Shown: positions 52,103 to 61,299 of the stretch, in pieces
Position numbering within the stretch: the first letter of the stretch is position 1
How the letters are laid out: every line of letters starts with the position of its first letter
NCBI GenBank assembly: GCA_003220495.1
Contig: QHSP01000021.1
Location: 122,257 to 186,256, forward strand
Direction of reading: 5' to 3'
Length of the DNA: 64,000 bases
DNA from: Candidatus Rokuibacteriota bacterium
GTDB taxonomy: Bacteria; Methylomirabilota; Methylomirabilia; Rokubacteriales; CSP1-6
Notes under the pieces: model-generated
The model's database searches: none
What the model was told of the DNA's origin: nothing
The model's input: only the letters and a program-made list of their open reading frames with translations
Program-made: the position numbers and the translations under genes

Positions 52103-53815
52103 CTACGGTTTCTTGCAGATCACGTTCAGGAGCGCCTGCCGCTTCTCGTCGCGGACGACCTTGAGCGCGCGCGCCAGCGCGTCCGGCAGCGCCGCCGGAT
52201 CGTCGACCCTCTCGGCGTGACCGCCGCAGGCGCGACAGATCAGCTCGTAGTCCGGCGCGGGCTCGAGGTCCGAGAGCGGCATCCGTCTGGTCTTCGCGGC
52301 GATGCCTTCGGGCGCGTGGCTCCACACCGCGCGCTTGACCGCGTTCCATGCACGGTTGTTGAAGATGACGAACAGGACGGGCAGGTTGTAGGCGCGCGAG
52401 ACGAAGTGCGCGGCGGTGGGGGCGCTGAAGATGTAGGCCCCGTCACCGATGCAGCAGATGACGGTCTTGTCGGGCGCCGCCAGCTTGGCGCCGAGGGCCG
52501 CGCCCATGCCCCAGCCGAGCCCGCCGGCCGGCGAGGAGCCGAAGTAGGTTCGCGGCGTGCGGAAGCAGCCCTGGGTCGGGTCGAAGTCGTACTCGTCCAC
52601 GAGAATCGTGTTGTCGTCCACGAGATCGCCGACGCACTTCGACACCCAGACCATCTCGAGCGGCTTCTCGCTCTGGGCCTTCTTCGCGGCCGCGGCCCAC
52701 GCCTCGCGGAGCCGCCGGTGCTCGGCGTGCCAGCGCTGCGTCCGCTCCGCGACGGCGCGACCGTCGACGCGCTGGCGCACGGCGTCGGCGAGCGCGGTCA
52801 GGTTCAGGCTCACCGTGCCCGACAGCGCGAGGTCGGCCGGGAATCCGCGGATCGGATAGCGCGCGTAGAGCGGATCCACCGCGATCTGGACGATCTTCGC
52901 CTCGGGACGCGGCGCCTTGAGCGCCGGGAACCAGAGCACGTCCGACTCGACGGCCACGACACAGTCGGCGTCGTCGAAGTACGGCGCCGCGTCGAAGCCC
53001 GCGTGGAGCGGGTGGTCTTGCGGGAAGTTCATGTAGGTGTGGAACTGATCGATCACCGGCGCGCCGAGCGCCTCGGCGAGCTTCACCAGCGCCGCGACCG
53101 CGAGCGGATCGCGCCCGGCGGCCTTGGTGAGGATGATCGGGTTCCTTGCGTCGGCCAGGAGCCGGGCGGTCTCGGCGATCGCCTCCGGCGCGGCCGCGAC
53201 GGCGCTGGGCTTCGGCGCGCGGCTCGCCGCCGCGTATTCGAACACCTCGTGCTTCTCGGCAAGGACCTCGCGCGGCAAGGTGAGGTAGACCGGCCCCTGC
53301 GGCTCGGCCTGGGCGACGGCCAGCGCCCGGTCCACGACGGTCTCGAGCTGGGTGAAGTTGCGCAGCTCGTAGTCCCACTTCACGTACTCGCGGATCATGC
53401 CGGCCTGGTCGAACGACTCCTGCGCCCAGTGGATCGCGCGATTGCGGCTGCCGTGCAGGCCGGACTCGGTGAGCGGGTTGCGCCCGGCGCTGAACAGGAT
53501 CGGCACGTTCGCGCGCGCGGCATTGATGATGCCGCCGACCGCGTTGCCGGCCCCGACGATCACGTGGACCATGACGACCTGGGGCCGACCGGTGACCAGC
53601 GCGTAGCCGTGCGCCATGCCGACCGCCGGCACCTCGTGCGGGATCGTCATCGGCCGCGGCGCGGGCAGGCCTTGGTCGAGACGCCGCGCGTAGGCGTCGA
53701 TCAGCGGCGCGAAGTCCGTGCCGGAGTTGGCGAAGAAATACTCGACGCCGCGGGCGGCCAGGAGTTCGAGATAGGCATCGGCGGTGCTTTCGACGCTCGC
53801 TCGCTTGGTGGTCAT
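52103..53815 (-). CDS. Thiamine pyrophosphate-dependent enzyme (acetolactate synthase-like)
   Basis: 570 residues with three TPP-enzyme domains. N-terminal PYR domain: ARGVEYFFANSGTDFAPLID and IPHEVPAVGMAHGYALVTG with the catalytic Glu. Middle domain: NPIILTKAAGRDP. C-terminal PP domain: CCIGDGAYIFSAPTAAHFVS through to VIFNN, the GDG-x(~25)-NN signature for Mg-TPP. It groups with benzoylformate decarboxylase, oxalyl-CoA decarboxylase and acetolactate synthase relatives; the reaction cannot be fixed. It is 12 bases downstream of an amidohydrolase gene, so the pair likely acts on the same carboxylic substrate. Confidence 0.88.
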   Translation of the reverse strand: MTTKRASVESTADAYLELLAARGVEYFFANSGTDFAPLIDAYARRLDQGLPAPRPMTIPHEVPAVGMAHGYALVTGRPQVVMVHVIVGAGNAVGGIINAARANVPILFSAGRNPLTESGLHGSRNRAIHWAQESFDQAGMIREYVKWDYELRNFTQLETVVDRALAVAQAEPQGPVYLTLPREVLAEKHEVFEYAAASRAPKPSAVAAAPEAIAETARLLADARNPIILTKAAGRDPLAVAALVKLAEALGAPVIDQFHTYMNFPQDHPLHAGFDAAPYFDDADCVVAVESDVLWFPALKAPRPEAKIVQIAVDPLYARYPIRGFPADLALSGTVSLNLTALADAVRQRVDGRAVAERTQRWHAEHRRLREAWAAAAKKAQSEKPLEMVWVSKCVGDLVDDNTILVDEYDFDPTQGCFRTPRTYFGSSPAGGLGWGMGAALGAKLAAPDKTVICCIGDGAYIFSAPTAAHFVSRAYNLPVLFVIFNNRAWNAVKRAVWSHAPEGIAAKTRRMPLSDLEPAPDYELICRACGGHAERVDDPAALPDALARALKVVRDEKRQALLNVICKKP

Positions 53816-53827
53816 CCTTGTCTCTCC

Positions 53828-54844
53828 TTAGGATTTCAGCCGCAGCCGGAGCAGCCGGCGCGCGTTGCCCTCGTAGATCTGCGCCTTCTCTGCCTCGGTG
53901 GCCCGCATGCGCGTCATCGCCTCGATCGTATCGCGGATGAATCCCGGCCCCTTCTCGGGGTCGAAGGGCATGTCGGTTCCGAAGAGGACGTGGTCGGCGC
54001 CGAAGAAGGCGAGCCCGGACTCCATCGCGTGCCAGGCGCCGAAGAGCGCGGTGTCGCCGTAGAACATCCGGAAGTAGTCGATCGGGCGCTTGCGAAGGCG
54101 CGCCAGCGCGGTCGTGTCCTCGGGATCGTCGCTGCGGCTGCCGAGCTGGTCGAGCCCGCCGCCCACGCGCCCGGCGCAGAACGGGATCATGGCCCCCATG
54201 TGATGCGTGATGATCTTCAGCCCGGGATGGCGGTCGAAGATCCCCGAGAAGACCAGGCGCCCCATCGCCACCGACGTCTCGTACGGCCAGCCGAACGCCC
54301 ACCACATGTCGAACTTCGATCGCTTCTCGCCCGCGTAGTCGGCGAAGCCGGCGGGGCGCGCCGGGTGCATCCAGATCGGCAGGTCGCGCTGGGCCATCCG
54401 GTCGAAGATCGGCCGATATTCCGGAGCATCGAGTGGCCGCCCCGCGACGTTCGTGTAGATCTGGACACCCGTCGCCGACAGGTCGTCGATCGCGCGATCG
54501 ATCTCGCGCACGGCGGCCTCGGGGTTGTTCATCGGGAGCGACGCGACGAACGCGGGGAAGCGGTCGGGATACCTGGCGACGATCTCGGCCATCCCGTCGT
54601 TGGCGAGGCGGGCGAGCTCGGGGCTCACGTCGGGACCGCCGGCAACCTCGATCGGCGGGTTGGCCAGGGTCAGCACCTGCACGTAGCCCTCGTAGCGGTC
54701 CATGATCGCCAGGCGCAGCTCGACGTCGACCAGCACGGGGATCCCCGACATCCGCTTCTGCAGCGCCATGCCGGGCGGCGCCACCCGCAGCATCCGGTCG
54801 AAATACCGGCGCGGCATGATGTGGGGAAAGATGTCGATCTTCAT
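53828..54844 (-). CDS. Amidohydrolase-2 family (ACMS decarboxylase-like) protein
   Basis: 338 residues from ATG 54844. The N-terminal MKIDIFPHIMPRRYF takes the place of the metal HxH motif, with only one His retained. Further blocks: MHPARPAGFADY, KIITHHMGAMIPFCAGRV and VLFGTDMPFDPEKG with the metal Asp. This is close to aminocarboxymuconate-semialdehyde decarboxylase and gamma-resorcylate decarboxylase types, which decarboxylate small acids non-oxidatively. It is first in the operon with the TPP enzyme. Confidence 0.85.
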   Translation of the reverse strand: MKIDIFPHIMPRRYFDRMLRVAPPGMALQKRMSGIPVLVDVELRLAIMDRYEGYVQVLTLANPPIEVAGGPDVSPELARLANDGMAEIVARYPDRFPAFVASLPMNNPEAAVREIDRAIDDLSATGVQIYTNVAGRPLDAPEYRPIFDRMAQRDLPIWMHPARPAGFADYAGEKRSKFDMWWAFGWPYETSVAMGRLVFSGIFDRHPGLKIITHHMGAMIPFCAGRVGGGLDQLGSRSDDPEDTTALARLRKRPIDYFRMFYGDTALFGAWHAMESGLAFFGADHVLFGTDMPFDPEKGPGFIRDTIEAMTRMRATEAEKAQIYEGNARRLLRLRLKS

Positions 54845-54912
54845 ATTGTCTAGAGGCACGAGGATAAGCTCAGGCGGCCCCGAAAGGAAGAAGCAGGGTA
54901 GAGTAGGGGGCC

Positions 54913-55650
54913 ATGTCATCGGGAAGCGTCCGGGGCGGCTTCAACCAGTACGGGTTCACGGTCGGCATCCTCATGCTCGACACGCGATTCCCGCGTGTCC
55001 CGGGCGACATGGGCAACGCGGCGACCTTCCCGTTTCCGGTCCGGTATCAGCGCGTGGCCGGCGCCGACCCGGATCTGGTCGTGCGCCGGGGCGCCGCGGG
55101 CTTGTTGCCCGCCTTCGTCGAAGGCGCGCGCCGACTCGAGGACGAAGGGGTCGGAGCGATCACGACCAACTGCGGCTTTCTCGTCAAGTTCCAGCGTGAG
55201 CTTGCGAGCTCGGTCGCGGTGCCAGTCTTCACCTCGAGCCTCCTGCTGGTGCCGCTCGTCCATCGGCTGCTGCCGTCCGGCCGGCGGGTGGGCATCATGA
55301 CCGTGAACGCGGGCTCGCTCACCCGGGAGCACCTGGACGGCGCCGGCATCGGTGGCGACATCCCACTCGCGGTCGCCGGGATGGAGACGGAGAAGGAATT
55401 CACGCGCGTGCTCCTGGGCAACGAGATGGTGCTCGACGTCGACGTCGCGCGCGAGGAGCACGTTCGAGTCGCGCGCCGCCTCGTCACCGAGCACCCCGAC
55501 GTCGGCGCGATCGTGCTGGAGTGCACCAACATGCCGCCGTACACCGCGGACATCCAGCGCGAGACCGGTCTTGCCGTGTTCGACATCGTGTCGCTCGTGA
55601 GCATGGTCCACGCCGGGCTCGCCGCCGCCCTGCCACCGCGCCCCGCGTGA
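54913..55650 (+). CDS. Asp/Glu/hydantoin racemase-superfamily protein
   Basis: 245 residues. The two catalytic Cys are present in conserved contexts: GAITTNCGFLVKFQREL (first half) and AIVLECTNMPPYTADIQ (second half), with VGIMTVNAGSLTREHL between. This superfamily includes glutamate and aspartate racemases, maleate isomerase and arylmalonate decarboxylase; TNCG...LECTN suits a racemase or maleate isomerase-like activity. It diverges from the amidohydrolase gene (about 70 bases) and is 17 bases upstream of livG. Confidence 0.85.
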   Translation: MSSGSVRGGFNQYGFTVGILMLDTRFPRVPGDMGNAATFPFPVRYQRVAGADPDLVVRRGAAGLLPAFVEGARRLEDEGVGAITTNCGFLVKFQRELASSVAVPVFTSSLLLVPLVHRLLPSGRRVGIMTVNAGSLTREHLDGAGIGGDIPLAVAGMETEKEFTRVLLGNEMVLDVDVAREEHVRVARRLVTEHPDVGAIVLECTNMPPYTADIQRETGLAVFDIVSLVSMVHAGLAAALPPRPA

Positions 55651-55667
55651 CCGCCTGACCCGCCGCC

Positions 55668-56441
55668 GTGACGATCGCGGATCGGGCGGGCCCCAAGCAG
55701 ATTGCGAACGGGTGGCTGCTCGAGACGAAGAGCCTCACCAAGCGATTCGGCGGCCTGGTCGCGGTGGACGATCTCCCGCTTGCCGTTCGCCCGGGCGAGG
55801 TGCGGGGCCTCATCGGCCCCAACGGCTCGGGCAAGACGACGACGCTGAATCTGCTCTCCGGCCTCTATCGCGCGGACGCCGGCGAGATCCGGCTCTCCGG
55901 CGAACGGATCGATCGGCTGCGGCCGCACGAGATCACCGCGCGCGGCGTCGCGCGGACCTTCCAGACGCCGAAGCTCTTCGGGAGCATGACCGTGCTCGAG
56001 AACGTCTTGCTCCCGGCGCTGACCGAGCTGGGCCGCGGGGGGCATCGCCCGATGGGCGAGATCCGCGATCGAGCGCGACGCTTGCTCGAGCTCGTCACGC
56101 TCGACGTCCACCGGCACGCGCCGGCCAAGGAGCTGTCGGGCGGCCAGAGCATGCTGCTGCAGATCGCGCGCGGCCTCATGGTGCACCCGATACGCCTGTT
56201 CTTGATGGACGAGCCCTTCGCCGGCGTCCACCCGACGATCAAGGACACGATCATGGAGACGATTCTCCGGATGAACCGGACGGAGGGCGTGACCTTCCTG
56301 ATTGTGTCCCACGAGATGGCGACCTTGCGCCGGCTGTGCCGGCGCGTCTCGGTGATGCACGAGGGCAAGCTCATCGCCGAGGGGTCGTTCGAGGAAGTCG
56401 CCAACCACGCGGTGGTGCTCGAAGCCTACCTGGGGCGCTAG
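55668..56441 (+). CDS. livG: Branched-chain amino acid-type ABC transporter ATPase LivG
   Basis: 257 residues from GTG 55668. Walker A GPNGSGKTT, the LivG-specific ITARGVARTFQTPKLF (Q-loop), LSGGQSMLLQIARGL signature and FLMDEPFAG Walker B, H-loop in IVSHEMATL. The signature region is followed by LMVHPIRLF rather than the usual 'al.PkllLLDEP', a mild divergence. It supplies one of two ATPases for a LIV importer. livF follows with no gap. Confidence 0.9.
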   Translation: MTIADRAGPKQIANGWLLETKSLTKRFGGLVAVDDLPLAVRPGEVRGLIGPNGSGKTTTLNLLSGLYRADAGEIRLSGERIDRLRPHEITARGVARTFQTPKLFGSMTVLENVLLPALTELGRGGHRPMGEIRDRARRLLELVTLDVHRHAPAKELSGGQSMLLQIARGLMVHPIRLFLMDEPFAGVHPTIKDTIMETILRMNRTEGVTFLIVSHEMATLRRLCRRVSVMHEGKLIAEGSFEEVANHAVVLEAYLGR

Positions 56442-57164
56442 GTGGCGCTGCTCGAGCTCGACGGGGTCGTCGCCGGATACGTCGAGGGCATCGACGTCCT
56501 GAACGGCCTGAGCCTCGGCGTCACCCGGGGTACCGTGACGGGGATCATCGGCCCGAACGGCGCCGGGAAATCGACGTCGCTCAAGACGATCTTCGGATTC
56601 CTCCACCCGCGGGCGGGTCGCATCGTCTTCGACGAGCGCGACGTCGGGACTCTGGCGCCGCACGCGTTGAAGCGGCTCGGGATCGGCTACGTGCCGCAGG
56701 GCGCGAACGTGTTTCCGCAGCTCACGGTGGAAGAGAACCTCCAGATCGGCACCTGGGTCTTCCGTCACGACCGCGCCCGAGTGGCCGCGATGCTCGAGCG
56801 CGCCTACACGGCGTTCCCGCGCCTACAAGACAAGCGCCGGCATCGCGCCACCGTACTCTCGGGCGGCGAGGCGAAGATGCTCTCGGTCGCCAAGGAGCTC
56901 GCGACCGACCCGAGCCTGCTCCTGGTGGACGAGCCTTCCGCGGGGCTCGCGCCGCGCATCGCGGGGCAGGTCTACGAGCGGCTTCGCGAAGTCCAGGCCG
57001 CCGGCGTGACGATCCTCCTCGTCGATCAGAACATCACGAAGGCCGTCGAGGTCTCCGACTATCTCTACATGCTCGAGATGGGCCGCGTGCGCCGCGAGGG
57101 CCCGCGGCAGGCGTTCGCGGACCAGCTGCGCGAGATCATCCGCGACGCGCTGCTCGGAGCCTGA
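56442..57164 (+). CDS. livF: Branched-chain amino acid-type ABC transporter ATPase LivF
   Basis: 240 residues from GTG 56442, directly after the livG stop. GPNGAGKST (Walker A), GIGYVPQGANVFPQLTVEEN (Q-loop, LivF type), LSGGEAKMLSVAKELA and LLVDEPSAGLAPR. Compact size without the LivG insertion confirms LivF. It pairs with LivG; its stop overlaps the probable CTG start of the permease gene. Confidence 0.92.
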   Translation: MALLELDGVVAGYVEGIDVLNGLSLGVTRGTVTGIIGPNGAGKSTSLKTIFGFLHPRAGRIVFDERDVGTLAPHALKRLGIGYVPQGANVFPQLTVEENLQIGTWVFRHDRARVAAMLERAYTAFPRLQDKRRHRATVLSGGEAKMLSVAKELATDPSLLLVDEPSAGLAPRIAGQVYERLREVQAAGVTILLVDQNITKAVEVSDYLYMLEMGRVRREGPRQAFADQLREIIRDALLGA

Positions 57165-58141
57165 GCCTGCCGCGCCGCGTCCGACGTCTCGGCTGGTGCG
57201 TGCTCGCGTACACGGCGCTCGCGTGGGTGCCGTGGGGCGCGTCCGAGTACCACACGCACGTGCTCGTGACGAGTCTCTACTACGTGATCCTCGCGATCGG
57301 CTGGAACCTGCTCGCCGGCTACACCGGACAATTCTCGCTGGCGCATCATACGTTCGCGGGTGTCGGCGCCTACACCTCGGCGCTGCTCGTCCGGTACGCG
57401 CACGTGCCGATTCTCGTCGGCATCGCCGCCGGGGCCGTGGTGGCGGCGGCGATGGGCTACGGGCTCGGCACCTTGTGCCTGCGCATGCGCGCGATCTACC
57501 TGGCCCTCGCCACCTGGGCCTTCGCCGAGTCGCTCCGGCTCCTCATCACGGTGGAGTACGAGATCACCCGGGGCGATCTCGGCCTGGCGGCGCCGTTCCT
57601 GTTCGCCACGCCGCGGCCGACGCCGTACTACTATCTCTTCCTCGCCCTCGCGATGGTCGCGATCCTCGTGGCGCGCGAGCTGGTGGACTCTCGCATCGGC
57701 TCGTACATGCGCGCGATCCGTGACGACGAGGAGGCTGCGTCGGTCATGGGCGTCGATACCTTCAAGTGGAAGCGGTTCGTGTTCGCCGTCTCGGCCGTCT
57801 TCGCGGCGGTGGCCGGCGGCTTCCAGGGCCACTACGTGGGCCTGCTGTCGCCGACGCCGATGAAGTTCAACGAGATGGCGATCATCGTCGTCATGGTGAT
57901 CGTGGGCGGGCTGAGAACCTTCGCCGGGCCGATTGTGGGCGCGGTGTTCATCGAGGTCCTGTCGGAGGCGCTGCGGGCCTGGGGCGAGGTGCGCATGGTG
58001 CTCTTCGCCCTGCTCGTGATCGTCATCGCCCGCGGCTACCCGAACGGGCTGGTGGGAATCTGTCACGCCGCCGGCAGGCGCCTGGCAGCGCGCGTCCCGG
58101 CGCTGGCGCCGGTTCTCCGGCCGGAGCGCCAATCCGACTAG
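57161..58141 (+). CDS. livM: Branched-chain amino acid-type ABC transporter permease LivM
   Basis: LivM-type permease: ILAIGWNLLAGYTGQFSLAH, GVGAYTSALLV, MRAIYLALATWAFAESLRLL, MRAIRDDEEAASVMGVDTFK and VGGLRTFAGPIVGAVFIEVL. The positively charged start SLPRRVRRLGWCVLAYTAL looks genuinely coded, but the only start upstream of it is CTG 57161, which overlaps the livF stop as CTGA (326 residues). The alternative is GTG 57200 (313 residues), just inside the first helix. It forms the membrane channel with LivH, encoded 3 kb away on the other strand. Confidence 0.85.
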   Translation: MSLPRRVRRLGWCVLAYTALAWVPWGASEYHTHVLVTSLYYVILAIGWNLLAGYTGQFSLAHHTFAGVGAYTSALLVRYAHVPILVGIAAGAVVAAAMGYGLGTLCLRMRAIYLALATWAFAESLRLLITVEYEITRGDLGLAAPFLFATPRPTPYYYLFLALAMVAILVARELVDSRIGSYMRAIRDDEEAASVMGVDTFKWKRFVFAVSAVFAAVAGGFQGHYVGLLSPTPMKFNEMAIIVVMVIVGGLRTFAGPIVGAVFIEVLSEALRAWGEVRMVLFALLVIVIARGYPNGLVGICHAAGRRLAARVPALAPVLRPERQSD

Positions 58142-58197
58142 CGGGCGCACCCACGTGACGTGTTGCAGCTCACCTCACTTTCTGATGGAGCTTCGCG

Positions 58198-58796
58198 ATG
58201 CCGAGATATGAGTCGCCGTACGATGCTTCGACGAAGCCGAAGAAGCTCGAGCACGTGATCTACGAGAAGAAGGGGCACGTCGCCTACGTCACGATCAATC
58301 GCCCGGAGGTGCGTAACGCGCTGCAATCCGCTCTTCCACTGGGGCGGCGGCGGTCAGCCGAGCGACGCCAATCTCGAGAAGCCGCTGATCGCCGCGATCA
58401 ACGGCCTGGCGGTCGGCGTCGGGCTCTCGCTCGCGCTGCAGTGCCAGCTGCGCGTCATGGCGGAGACCGCCTGGATCGGCGACACGCACACCAAGGTCGG
58501 GCGGCTGGGCTCGGCGCACAATCTCTACACGGCGCTGCCGCGCACGACCGCCGCCTATCTCACCTTGTGCAACGGTCGGCTCACCGCCGACGAGTGCTAT
58601 CGCCAGGCGATCGTCAACAAGGTGGTGCCGCGCGAGAAGTTGATGGCCACGTGCGAGGAGATGGCCGAGATGATCTGCGACAGCTCGCCGCTCGCCGTGC
58701 AGGCCGCGGTCCGCCTCTACCGGTTGGCGGCGGCCTTCCCGCCCTCGCCCGCGCGCCTTCCGCGAGAAGCGAAAGCCGGCCTGGAAGATGCGCTGA
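58198..58796 (+). pseudogene. Enoyl-CoA hydratase/isomerase family gene, broken by deletions
   Basis: ATG 58198 leads into KLEHVIYEKKGHVAYVTINR and PEVRNAL, the start of a crotonase. The next homologous block, DANLEKPLIAAINGLAVGVG then LSLALQCQLRVMAETAWIG, is in another frame and arrives about 45 residues too early, so the oxyanion-hole segment is missing. The frame then holds through ITADECYR-like CNGRLTADECYRQAIVNKVV and SSPLAVQAAVRLYR. The tail PRAFREKRKPAWKMR (canonical crotonase end) is in a third frame, with TGA at 58794-58796. At least two deletions inferred. Confidence 0.8.
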
Positions 58797-58823
58797 TCTG
58801 GCGTGGACTGACCGTTCCCCCGG

Positions 58824-59018
58824 CTAGTCCTCGACGAGGGACAGGGCTTGCTTCGGGCAGCGGCGGACGGCCTCGTCTACCCGCGCTCGGAGCGCTTCTG
58901 GCGGCCATTCGGTCTTCAGGTAGAGCCGATCGTCGTCGCGCACCTCGAAGACCTCGGGCACCAGGCGCATGCACACCGCGTTGCTCTCGCAGAGGGTGTA
59001 ATCGACGACCACCTGCAT
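58824..59018 (-). CDS. Small 3Fe-4S/4Fe-4S ferredoxin
   Basis: 64 residues. It starts MQVVVDYTLCESNAVCMRL, has VPEVFEV and ends RRCPKQALSLVED. The three Cys (C-x5-C ... C-P) are the pattern of single-cluster 3Fe-4S ferredoxins that serve cytochrome P450s in actinomycete-like systems. It diverges from the P450 gene with about 90 bases between starts, supporting electron delivery to that enzyme. GGAGAT precedes the ATG. Confidence 0.85.
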   Translation of the reverse strand: MQVVVDYTLCESNAVCMRLVPEVFEVRDDDRLYLKTEWPPEALRARVDEAVRRCPKQALSLVED

Positions 59019-59106
59019 GTCGGATCTCCTCGCCGCCCGCTAGAGTCTTGACCCGAGTGTAGCAATGGGATACTCGAAGGCGAGTGGTAAGCTAGGGAGG
59101 GCACCT

Positions 59107-60348
59107 ATGAGCGACACTCCGACTCCGACGACCAGCCTGTCCCTGGACGAGATCAACCCCGGGAGCTTCGACTTCTGGCTGCGGGACGACGTCGATGGAG
59201 CGCTGGCGCGCCTGCGCCGCGAGCGTCCAATCGCATGGCACCAGCATCCCGACTCCGGCCGCGGCTTCTGGTCGCTGACCCGATTCGACGACATCGTTGC
59301 GGCCTCACGCGACTGGGAGACGTTCAGCTCCGCCTACGGCATCCAGGTGCTGACCGATCCCGAGGACACGGACCGCATCGGGATCCGCTCGATGATCTCC
59401 ACCGATCCGCCGAAGCACACGAAGCTCCGGTCCATCGTGAATCGTGGCTTCACACCCCGGATGGTTGCGAAGGCCGAGGATTCGGTGCGGCGCCGGGCGC
59501 GCGAGATCGTCGACACGATCGCGCCCAAGGGCAAGGTCGAATTCGTCTCGGAAGTTTCCTCGGCGCTGCCCGTCGCCATCATCTGCGACATGGTCGGGGT
59601 TCCCGAGGCCGATCGCCCGCGGCTGCTCGACCTCACGAACCGCCTGCTGGCCGGAGGCGACCCGGAATACGGCGGAACGAAGGAGTCGCTCGCGCAGGCC
59701 GGCCACGAGCTGCGCGACTATGGCCTCTGGCTCGGCAAGAGCCGCCTGGAGCACCCGCAGGAGGACATCGCGACGACGCTCGTCCACGCCGAGCTCGACG
59801 GGGAGGCGCTGCCGCCGGAAGACCTCGGCCCGTTCATCCTGCTGCTGATCGCCGCCGGCAACGAGACCACGCGCAACGCGATCAGCCACGGGCTCTGGGC
59901 GCTGACCCAGTTCCCGGAGGAGAAGCGCCGCTGGTTACAGGATCTCGAGGGCCGCGCGATCACCGCCGCCGAAGAGATCGTCCGGTGGGCGAGCCCCGTC
60001 CTGCACATGCGCCGGACGCTGACGCGCGACGTCGTCTTCGGCGGAGTCGAGATGAAGAAGGGCCAAAAGATCGCGATGTGGTACATCTCCGCCAACCGCG
60101 ACGAAGCGCACTTCAAGGATCCGTACCGCTTCGACATCACGCGTGAGCCGAACCATCAGGGCGGCTTCGGTACGGGCGGCGCGCACTTCTGCCTGGGCGC
60201 GCATCTCGCCCGCCGCGAGGTCGTCGTGATGATGACCGATCTGCTGCGGCAGCTGCCCGACATCGAAGCGACGGGCAAGCCGGAGAAGCTCCGCTCGAAC
60301 TTCGTCCACGGCATCAAGCGGCTGCCCGCCGCGTTCACGCCGCGCTGA
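59107..60348 (+). CDS. Cytochrome P450
   Basis: 413 residues from ATG 59107 (AGGGAGG upstream). I-helix AAGNETTRN (249-257) for oxygen activation, ExxR in EEIVR (289-293), and the heme loop FGTGGAHFCLGAHLARR with axial Cys 362. N-terminal region lacks a membrane anchor, so it is a soluble bacterial class I type. The early MISTDPPKHTKLRSIVNRGF block is also typical. Closest general resemblance is to CYP125/CYP142/linalool-type soluble P450s, but the substrate is unknown. The redox partner is probably the divergent ferredoxin. Confidence 0.93.
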   Translation: MSDTPTPTTSLSLDEINPGSFDFWLRDDVDGALARLRRERPIAWHQHPDSGRGFWSLTRFDDIVAASRDWETFSSAYGIQVLTDPEDTDRIGIRSMISTDPPKHTKLRSIVNRGFTPRMVAKAEDSVRRRAREIVDTIAPKGKVEFVSEVSSALPVAIICDMVGVPEADRPRLLDLTNRLLAGGDPEYGGTKESLAQAGHELRDYGLWLGKSRLEHPQEDIATTLVHAELDGEALPPEDLGPFILLLIAAGNETTRNAISHGLWALTQFPEEKRRWLQDLEGRAITAAEEIVRWASPVLHMRRTLTRDVVFGGVEMKKGQKIAMWYISANRDEAHFKDPYRFDITREPNHQGGFGTGGAHFCLGAHLARREVVVMMTDLLRQLPDIEATGKPEKLRSNFVHGIKRLPAAFTPR

Positions 60349-60385
60349 GGGCTCGACGCCGCGCTCGGCGGCGAACCCTCGCTCG

Positions 60386-61285
60386 TCACGCGATGCGCTT
60401 GAAGACGCCGGGCGGGGCACCCCACGCCAGACGCGGCCCGGCGCACTGGAAGGCCTGTCCGTGGCCGGTCGCGTCGGTGTCGAAGCTCACCCGCACCGGC
60501 CACGACTCGATGTCGAAGACGTTACGTCTGACCGGTAGCAGCGCGTTGTCGAGCCAAAAGATCCAGCGCATGACGAGCCGGCCGCCCACGACTTCGACCG
60601 CCACCTCGCGCTGACCGTCGCGGTAGCGGCCCGCGATCCGTTCGAGCTCGGCGGCTTCCGGAGCCGGCTCGTCCTCGAACCGGACGTCGACGAAATCACA
60701 GATTCGCCGCCGACGCTCGGCCCAGCCGTCAGAGGTGACATCCAGGACTAGCTTCGGGACGTCGATGGCCTCCACGATCTTCTCGCAGAGCGCGGAATGC
60801 GCGCGCCAGTAGGCGAAGAGGCCGTCGAATCCCGACAGCCCACGCGCCTGCGTGAAGGCGTAACCGTCGCTGTTCCCTGCGTGATGCAAGAGCCACGAGA
60901 GCCCGCGACGCTCGCCGAGCGCGCGGAGCGCAGCCTCGGGGTCTCGCCTGGCCAGGTACACCAGGGTCGGTCGCAACGGCGCCACAGCCTCGGCAAGGCG
61001 ATCGACGAGCCCGGCGATGATGGCGGCATCGACGTCCCGGCGCAGCATCGTGAACACCGGAAGCTGAACAAGCGCGCTCTCCGGAATGATCGTGACGTCG
61101 TGGGCGCCGGCCGCGGCAGCGAAAGCGCGCCATCGCTCGACGCGGAGGTCGGCGAACTGCTCCCACGATTTGTACCCGCCGGCGGGGGCCGCTGGAACGA
61201 GTGGGTTGGGCACCTCTCCTTCGTAGACCCAGCGGGCGCGATCCCCACGGCGGGCGAGCAGGCGCGCGAGGAATTTCGCGCCACT
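60386..61285 (-). pseudogene. P-loop kinase-like gene lacking its 5' end
   Basis: An open frame of about 300 codons has no usable start codon after the livH stop. It begins with what looks like the end of a Walker A region (SGAKFLARLLARRGDRARW) and continues VYEGEVPNPLVP, RPTLVYLARRDPEAALRALG and a C-terminal beta-rich part RLVMRWIFWLDNALLP to AWGAPPGVFKRIA. The helix and following blocks fit thymidylate kinase/AAA-like small-molecule kinases whose intact forms start with GxxGxGK[ST]. Here the loop reads SGAKF, one residue short, right at the junction with livH. Truncation by deletion is the likely cause; a very unusual start cannot be excluded. Confidence 0.55.
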
Positions 61286-61299
61286 GGCGGTTCGCGGCC

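Noticed and set aside
51890..54853. 987-codon plus-strand open frame
   Set aside because: Shadow of the TPP enzyme and amidohydrolase genes on the minus strand; low-complexity Arg/Val/Asp/His composition and no motifs.
55712..58141. 809-codon open frame that would fuse a long N-terminus to LivM
   Set aside because: The first ~480 codons are an out-of-frame reading of livG and livF; only the part after 57161 is permease.
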